A stretch of DNA of 64,000 bases. Source: Sphingomonas sp. YR710. Lineage in GTDB: Bacteria; Pseudomonadota; Alphaproteobacteria; Sphingomonadales; Sphingomonadaceae. The notes beneath the pieces are model-generated. The model was not told the origin of the DNA. It was given only the letters and a program-made list of their open reading frames with translations, and did not search any database. Shown piece by piece: positions 60,043-64,000 of the stretch (position 1 is the stretch's first letter; each line of letters begins with the position of its first letter). A program made the translations under genes and the position numbers. The stretch spans positions 124,001 to 188,000 of the forward strand of contig NZ_FMZJ01000008.1 in assembly GCF_900101455.1 (NCBI RefSeq), read 5' to 3'.

Positions 60043-61319
60043 GGGCGCTGCTGCCCGGTGCCACGCACCACCCACTTATATGTGGTGAGCCCTTCCAGCG
60101 CGACGGGGCCGCGCGCATGGAGCCGGCCGGTGGATATGCCGATTTCCGCGCCCAGCCCGAATTCGCCGCCATCGGCAAATTGCGTCGAGGCGTTGTGCAT
60201 GACGATAGCGCTGTCGACCGTGCGCAGGAAGCGATCGGCGGTCGGCTGGTCTTCCGTGATGATCGCATCGGTATGGTGCGACGAATGGGCGGCGATATGC
60301 GTCATCGCGCCGTCGACGCCGTCGACCATGGCGACCGAGACGATCGAATCGAGATATTCGGTATCCCAGTCCTCGGCCGAAGCGGGCAGTACCCGCGTGT
60401 CGATCGCCCGCGCCGCAGCGTCGCCGCGGACCTCGCACCCGGCGTCGATCAACCCGGCCAGGATCGGAGCGGGATCGGCGAAGGCGCGGTCGATCAGCAC
60501 GGTTTCGGTCGCGCCGCAGACGCCCGTGCGGCGCATCTTGGAATTGACCGCGATCGCCTGCGCCTTGGTGGGATCGGCGGCGCGATCGATATAGAGATGG
60601 ACGATGCCGTCGAGATGCGCGAGCACCGGCACGCGCGCTTCATCCTGTACGCGCGCGACCAGACTCTTGCCGCCGCGTGGCACGATGATGTCGATCAGTC
60701 CGGCGGCGGTGAGCATCGCGCCCACGGCCGCGCGATCGGTGGTGGGGATCAGCTGGATCGCGTCTTCGGGCAGCCCGGCCACGCGCAGGCCGGTGAGCAT
60801 CGCGGCGTGGATGGCCTTGTTGCTGCCGCTCGCTTCCGATCCGCCGCGCAGGATGCAGGCGTTGCCCGACATCAATGATAATGCGCCGGCATCGGCCGTT
60901 ACGTTCGGCCGGCTTTCATAGATGATGCCGATAACGCCGAGCGGCACGCGGACCCGTTGCAGCACCAGGCCGTTAGGCCGTACCGTTTCGTCGATCTGCT
61001 GACCGACGGGATCGGGGAGCGCTGCAACCGCGTCGAGCGCTGCCGCAATGCCTTCGATCCGCTCCGGATTGAGGACAAGCCGATCGATCATCGCTGCCGA
61101 CAGGCCACCAGCGCGGGCGCTGGCGACATCGGCGGCATTGGCGGCAACGACATCGTCGACGCCGGCCCGGATGGCCCGGGCAGCGGCGGTCAGCGCGGCC
61201 GCCTTCTGCGCGGTTGGCACGCCGGCCAGAATCGCGGCGGCACGGCGCGCCCGCCCGCCCATATCGGCGATCAGGGCGGTGGCATCCAGAGGGCGGTCGA
61301 GTGTAGCTGTAGCGGACAT
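60039..61319 (-). CDS. proA: Gamma-glutamyl phosphate reductase
   Basis: 426 residues. ALDH-fold enzyme with [34 protein letters not shown], the catalytic Cys in [13 protein letters not shown], and a C-terminal [20 protein letters not shown]. It converts gamma-glutamyl phosphate to glutamate semialdehyde in proline synthesis with NADPH. The start at 61319 (MSATATL) was chosen by family length; proB is not adjacent. Confidence 0.94.
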   Translation of the reverse strand: MSATATLDRPLDATALIADMGGRARRAAAILAGVPTAQKAAALTAAARAIRAGVDDVVAANAADVASARAGGLSAAMIDRLVLNPERIEGIAAALDAVAALPDPVGQQIDETVRPNGLVLQRVRVPLGVIGIIYESRPNVTADAGALSLMSGNACILRGGSEASGSNKAIHAAMLTGLRVAGLPEDAIQLIPTTDRAAVGAMLTAAGLIDIIVPRGGKSLVARVQDEARVPVLAHLDGIVHLYIDRAADPTKAQAIAVNSKMRRTGVCGATETVLIDRAFADPAPILAGLIDAGCEVRGDAAARAIDTRVLPASAEDWDTEYLDSIVSVAMVDGVDGAMTHIAAHSSHHTDAIITEDQPTADRFLRTVDSAIVMHNASTQFADGGEFGLGAEIGISTGRLHARGPVALEGLTTYKWVVRGTGQQRP

Positions 61320-61398
61320 GCCGGAAGCCCTAGCATATTCGTCATTCCGCCCCAAACCCACTCGCGCTTGGATCGGGTCAATGTTAGCTATCAGCCCC

Positions 61399-62457
61399 AT
61401 GACTGGGGAATTCGAAGCAATCGCCGATGTCGCCACCGGGACATTGGCCGCGCGCGCGATCGCTGGCGCCGGTGCGCACGATCATGTCGAAGGTAGCGCC
61501 TGCCTGAACTGCGGCGCGCAACTGATGGGCGCGCATTGCCATCGATGCGGGCAATCGGGCCATGTCCATCGTACGGCGATGGCCCTGTTCCACGACATTG
61601 CCCACGGGGTGTTCCACTTCGAAGGGCGTACCTGGCACACATTACCGATGCTGTTCTGGCATCCGGGCGACCTGACCCGCCGCTATGTGCAGGGCGAGCG
61701 TGTGAAGTTCGTGTCCCCGATGGCGTTGTTCCTGTTCTCGGTCTTCCTGATGGCGGCGACCTTTTCCTGGGTGGGCGGGCCGACCGGCCATCAAGCAAGG
61801 CCCGCCACAGCTGATGCCCGAGCCGACGCAAAACGGGAGCTGGTCAAGGATAATGACCAACTGACCAAATTACTCGCACGCCGCGCCGCGGCCGTGGCCG
61901 CCGCGAAATCGACCGAGGATATTGACGAGGAGCTATCGGACCTTCGCGGCGAGATGGCCGGCCTCGCGATCGTGGCGGACGGCAAGGCTCCGGGAGCGGC
62001 AGCCGTCAATTTCGTGCCGAGTTCGCGCATCGAGCAGATCGATCGAATCCTCAGCCACGCCAAGGAAAATCCGGGGCTGATGGCGTATAAACTGCAGTCG
62101 AGCGCCTATAAATTTTCCTGGGCATTGATTCCGATCTCGCTGCCGTTCATCTGGATGCTGTTCATGTTCCGGCGCGACGTCGGCATGTACGACCATGCGA
62201 TCTTCGCGACCTATTCGCTGTCGGCGATGACCCTGACGGTGGCCATCCTGAGCATCGCCGCCGCAATCGGCGTCCCTCAGGCTCTCGTCTGGCTCATCCT
62301 CTTTTTCTTCCCGCCGTGGCACATGTATCGCCAGTTGAAGGAGGCCTATAGCCTTGGCCGGTTCCGCGCGGCGTGGCGCATGGTGGCGCTGGTCATATCA
62401 GCTTACACGTCGGCGCTGATCTTCTTCATCTTCCTGGTAACCGTGGGCGCTCACTAG
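61399..62457 (+). CDS. DUF3667 domain membrane protein
   Basis: 352 residues. An N-terminal zinc-ribbon-like motif [18 protein letters not shown] is followed by a helical region [20 protein letters not shown] and about five membrane helices ([37 protein letters not shown], and two near the C-terminus). A coiled coil (about 140-190) separates the first helix from the rest. This is the DUF3667 pattern; function unknown. A slightly earlier ATG at 61381 is also possible. It is divergent from proA. Confidence 0.82.
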   Translation: MTGEFEAIADVATGTLAARAIAGAGAHDHVEGSACLNCGAQLMGAHCHRCGQSGHVHRTAMALFHDIAHGVFHFEGRTWHTLPMLFWHPGDLTRRYVQGERVKFVSPMALFLFSVFLMAATFSWVGGPTGHQARPATADARADAKRELVKDNDQLTKLLARRAAAVAAAKSTEDIDEELSDLRGEMAGLAIVADGKAPGAAAVNFVPSSRIEQIDRILSHAKENPGLMAYKLQSSAYKFSWALIPISLPFIWMLFMFRRDVGMYDHAIFATYSLSAMTLTVAILSIAAAIGVPQALVWLILFFFPPWHMYRQLKEAYSLGRFRAAWRMVALVISAYTSALIFFIFLVTVGAH

Positions 62458-62798
62458 GGCCGGGCAGGCGGCAGCTGGCAAACCGGCAGCTTGAGCTTGG
62501 CGAGGTCGGCGCATGGCCGCACCTGGGCCGATCCGTCGGGGCCGATATAGACGGCATAGTCGCCGCCCTTGGCGCAATGGGCGGTCCACATCACCAGATT
62601 TTTGTAAGGCCCCTGTCGGTGGGTGGAGAGCACTTGCCGGCAATATTGCCCGCCATCGAGAATCGCGCGCCGCATCACGGCCCGTTGTTGGATGTCCGAC
62701 AGCTTCGCCACCTGGTCGCTATAATTTTGCGCGGCCGGTACGGTGGCCACGGCCGACGACGTGACAATAAGAAGCAGCGAGGCGAGGAGCGGTCTCAT
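62454..62798 (-). CDS. Small exported protein of unknown function
   Basis: 114 residues. Signal peptide (LLASLLLIVTSSAVATVPA) and a mature part with four cysteines (QYCRQVL, AHCAKGG, RPCADLA, PVCQLP), which suggests two disulfides in the periplasm. A stretch VMWTAHCAKGGDYAVYIGPD is the best-conserved-looking part. No family recognised. Its 3' end overlaps the DUF3667 gene by 4 nt in convergent orientation. Confidence 0.7.
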   Translation of the reverse strand: MRPLLASLLLIVTSSAVATVPAAQNYSDQVAKLSDIQQRAVMRRAILDGGQYCRQVLSTHRQGPYKNLVMWTAHCAKGGDYAVYIGPDGSAQVRPCADLAKLKLPVCQLPPARP

Positions 62799-62911
62799 GG
62801 GGCACAGCATACCATTCCTGCGGCGGCTGTCACCCGCGGATGGGCGCGGCAGCCCATGATCATCGGGCATAAGATGATCGCGCGGATCTTCGTGTCGGCG
62901 TTACTCGCCCC

Positions 62912-62940
62912 TTGCCTTAGTCTGCCCCCCTCGCTATGTG
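62912..62940 (+). promoter_or_regulatory. Candidate promoter of tRNA-Trp
   Basis: TTGCCT (62912-62917), 17-nt spacer, TATGTG (62935-62940), with the tRNA starting 18 nt later. The spacing is right and the boxes are partial matches to the housekeeping consensus. Confidence 0.45.
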
Positions 62941-62958
62941 CCCGCGTCTCGGCGCCGG

Positions 62959-63034
62959 AGGAGTGTAGCTCAGTTGGTAGAGCATCGGTCTCCAAAACCG
63001 AGGGCCGTGGGTTCGAGTCCCCCCACTCCTGCCA
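62959..63034 (+). tRNA. trnW: tRNA-Trp (anticodon CCA)
   Basis: 76 nt including an encoded CCA tail. The acceptor stem AGGAGTG pairs with CACTCCT. The D arm GTAGCTCAGTTGGTAGAGC, the anticodon stem-loop CGGTCTCCAAAACCG with anticodon CCA at 62992-62994, and the T arm GTGGGTTCGAGTCCCCC are all present. tRNA-Trp directly before secE-nusG is the common order in many bacteria. Confidence 0.97.
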
Positions 63035-63189
63035 TCCTTTCGGGGATGACGGGTTAAGGCCGACGGGGTCGAGTGTGAGATGAGGTCTGGTCCGCCGGCC
63101 GGAAGGCTGAAGCGGAACATGGCCTCATGTCGTGTTTTTGGGTTATCACGAGGTCCGATTCGTCGGGCTTCGATTGAAAAGGTTTGGGC

Positions 63190-63387
63190 GTGGCGAAGAC
63201 TTCACCCGGCGAATTCTGGAAGCAGGTGCAGGCAGAACGACGGAAAATCGTTTGGCCAACCCGCAAGGAAACCGTGACGACCACCATCATGGTGGGGATC
63301 ATGACGATGCTGCTGGGGGTATTCTTCTTCGGTATCGATCAGATTTTCAGCCGGATCGTCCGGTTGCTCCTGTCGATGCTGAACTGA
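63190..63387 (+). CDS. secE: Preprotein translocase subunit SecE
   Basis: 65 residues, the short single-helix SecE form. EFWKQVQAERRKIVWPTRKE is the amphipathic signature region, followed by one membrane helix (TIMVGIMTMLLGVFFFGI). It stabilises SecY in the translocon. The GTG at 63190 is preferred to the TTG two codons earlier because AAGG lies at about 9 nt and the family sequence begins there. nusG follows 13 nt downstream. Confidence 0.93.
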   Translation: MAKTSPGEFWKQVQAERRKIVWPTRKETVTTTIMVGIMTMLLGVFFFGIDQIFSRIVRLLLSMLN

Positions 63388-63400
63388 TTAAACGGAGACG

Positions 63401-63949
63401 ATGGCGTTCATGGCGCGTTGGTACATCATTCACGCCTATTCGGGCTTCGAGAACAAGGTGAAGGAAGCGATCCTTTCGGACGCGACCCGCCTCGGGCTGG
63501 AAGCGTTGGTCGAAGCCGTCGAGGTTCCGACCGAGAAGATCACCGAAGTTCGCCGTGGCAAGAAGATTACGTCCGATCGCAAATTCTTCCCCGGCTATGT
63601 GCTGGCGAAGCTGAGCATGAACGACGATGTCTATCACCTGGTGAAGAACACGCCGAAGGTAACGGGCTTTCTGGGGTCGATGGGCAAGCCCCAGCCGATC
63701 ACCGAAGCCGAGGCCGCGCGCATCCTGAATACCAAGGATGAAGCCGCAGCGGCTGCGCCGAAGGCGAAGCTGAAGGTCGATTACGAGATCGGCGACCAGG
63801 TGAAGGTGCTGGACGGTCCGTTCGCCAGCTTCAACGGCGTCGTCGAGGAACTGGACTTCGACCGCAGTCGCGTGAAGGTGTCGGTATCGATCTTCGGTCG
63901 CGCAACCCCGGTCGAGCTCGAGTTCGAGCAGGTCGAACGAATGAAATGA
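63401..63949 (+). CDS. nusG: Transcription termination/antitermination protein NusG
   Basis: 182 residues. The NGN domain opens ARWYIIHAYSGFENKVKEAI and contains GYVLAKLSMNDDVYHLVKNT with PKVTGFLG. The C-terminal KOW domain has GDQVKVLDGPFASFNGVVEE. It couples RNA polymerase with Rho or the ribosome. The start could be 63401 (GGAG three nt upstream) or the ATG at 63410. It is the last complete gene before the expected ribosomal protein operon. Confidence 0.94.
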   Translation: MAFMARWYIIHAYSGFENKVKEAILSDATRLGLEALVEAVEVPTEKITEVRRGKKITSDRKFFPGYVLAKLSMNDDVYHLVKNTPKVTGFLGSMGKPQPITEAEAARILNTKDEAAAAAPKAKLKVDYEIGDQVKVLDGPFASFNGVVEELDFDRSRVKVSVSIFGRATPVELEFEQVERMK

Positions 63950-64000
63950 GTTTTTCCGGCTTTGGCCGGGGAATGTTGCGGGAGGCGACCTTCGGGAAGC

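Noticed and set aside
58537-60594. Plus-strand open frame opposite the DAACS symporter (about 685 codons)
   Set aside because: Antisense shadow; the minus strand encodes a clear transporter with membrane helices.

Overview
The window looks like a chromosomal segment of a Sphingomonas-like alphaproteobacterium (order Sphingomonadales). Supporting signs are the high GC content, the runs proA-nadD-rsfS-rlmH-envC-ctpA and cspD-DUF192-NDUFA12-mlaD-DUF2155-aat, the NDUFA12-type complex I accessory protein, and the GC-rich palindromic intergenic repeats. The genus is an inference; no rRNA is present.

Layout. 128-1081 is a short-chain dehydrogenase. 1495-9848 is a complete seven-gene Wsp chemosensory operon (wspA-B-C-D-E-F-R, each gene touching or overlapping the next) ending in a diguanylate cyclase with an intact I-site. 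10022-14536 (minus strand) is a FecI/FecR/TonB-receptor signalling unit followed by a GlcG/HbpS-like protein. 14717-16634 holds two unknown small genes that share a near-identical 38-nt leader, then a MipA-type outer membrane protein. Between this and cobA a sigma70-type promoter lies inside a 35-bp palindrome and faces a 27-codon membrane peptide.

17014-32451 is a nitrate assimilation region: cobA, nasA, nirD, nirB, narK, a PP2C-kinase fusion, an outer-membrane channel, and the nrtDBA ABC importer. It is interrupted by a VapBC-like toxin-antitoxin pair. Three related minus-strand leader regions (before nirB, before nrtA, and an orphan copy next to the 3' end of the kinase gene) each end in an intrinsic-terminator hairpin. 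They resemble ANTAR (NasT/NasR) attenuators. The orphan one points antisense through the kinase gene toward narK.

32986-38557 carries lipid/CoA and redox enzymes: a methyltransferase, a luciferase-like oxidoreductase, an enoyl-CoA hydratase, a PRC-barrel protein, a thiolase and a hydrolase. 38751-41099 is an HTH-SulP-PhnA operon. 41342-48054 combines a biotin-dependent acyl-CoA carboxylase (both subunits), a MaoC dehydratase, a CoA-ester lyase and a fatty acyl-AMP ligase. 48227-62798 is mostly conserved housekeeping: recX, a double cold-shock protein, DUF192, NDUFA12, mlaD, DUF2155, aat, two tandem paralogous exported proteins, coq7, dsbB, ctpA, envC, rlmH, rsfS, nadD, a DAACS symporter, proA, a DUF3667 protein and a small exported protein. 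The window ends with tRNA-Trp, secE and nusG, the usual start of the ribosomal/RNA polymerase region.

How the parts fit. Wsp would convert a surface or envelope signal into c-di-GMP. The nitrate genes would take nitrate across the outer membrane (channel), bring it into the cell (NrtABD and NarK), reduce it to ammonium (NasA, NirBD), and supply the siroheme precursor (CobA), under combined promoter and attenuation control. No CRISPR array, rRNA, prophage or IS transposase was seen.
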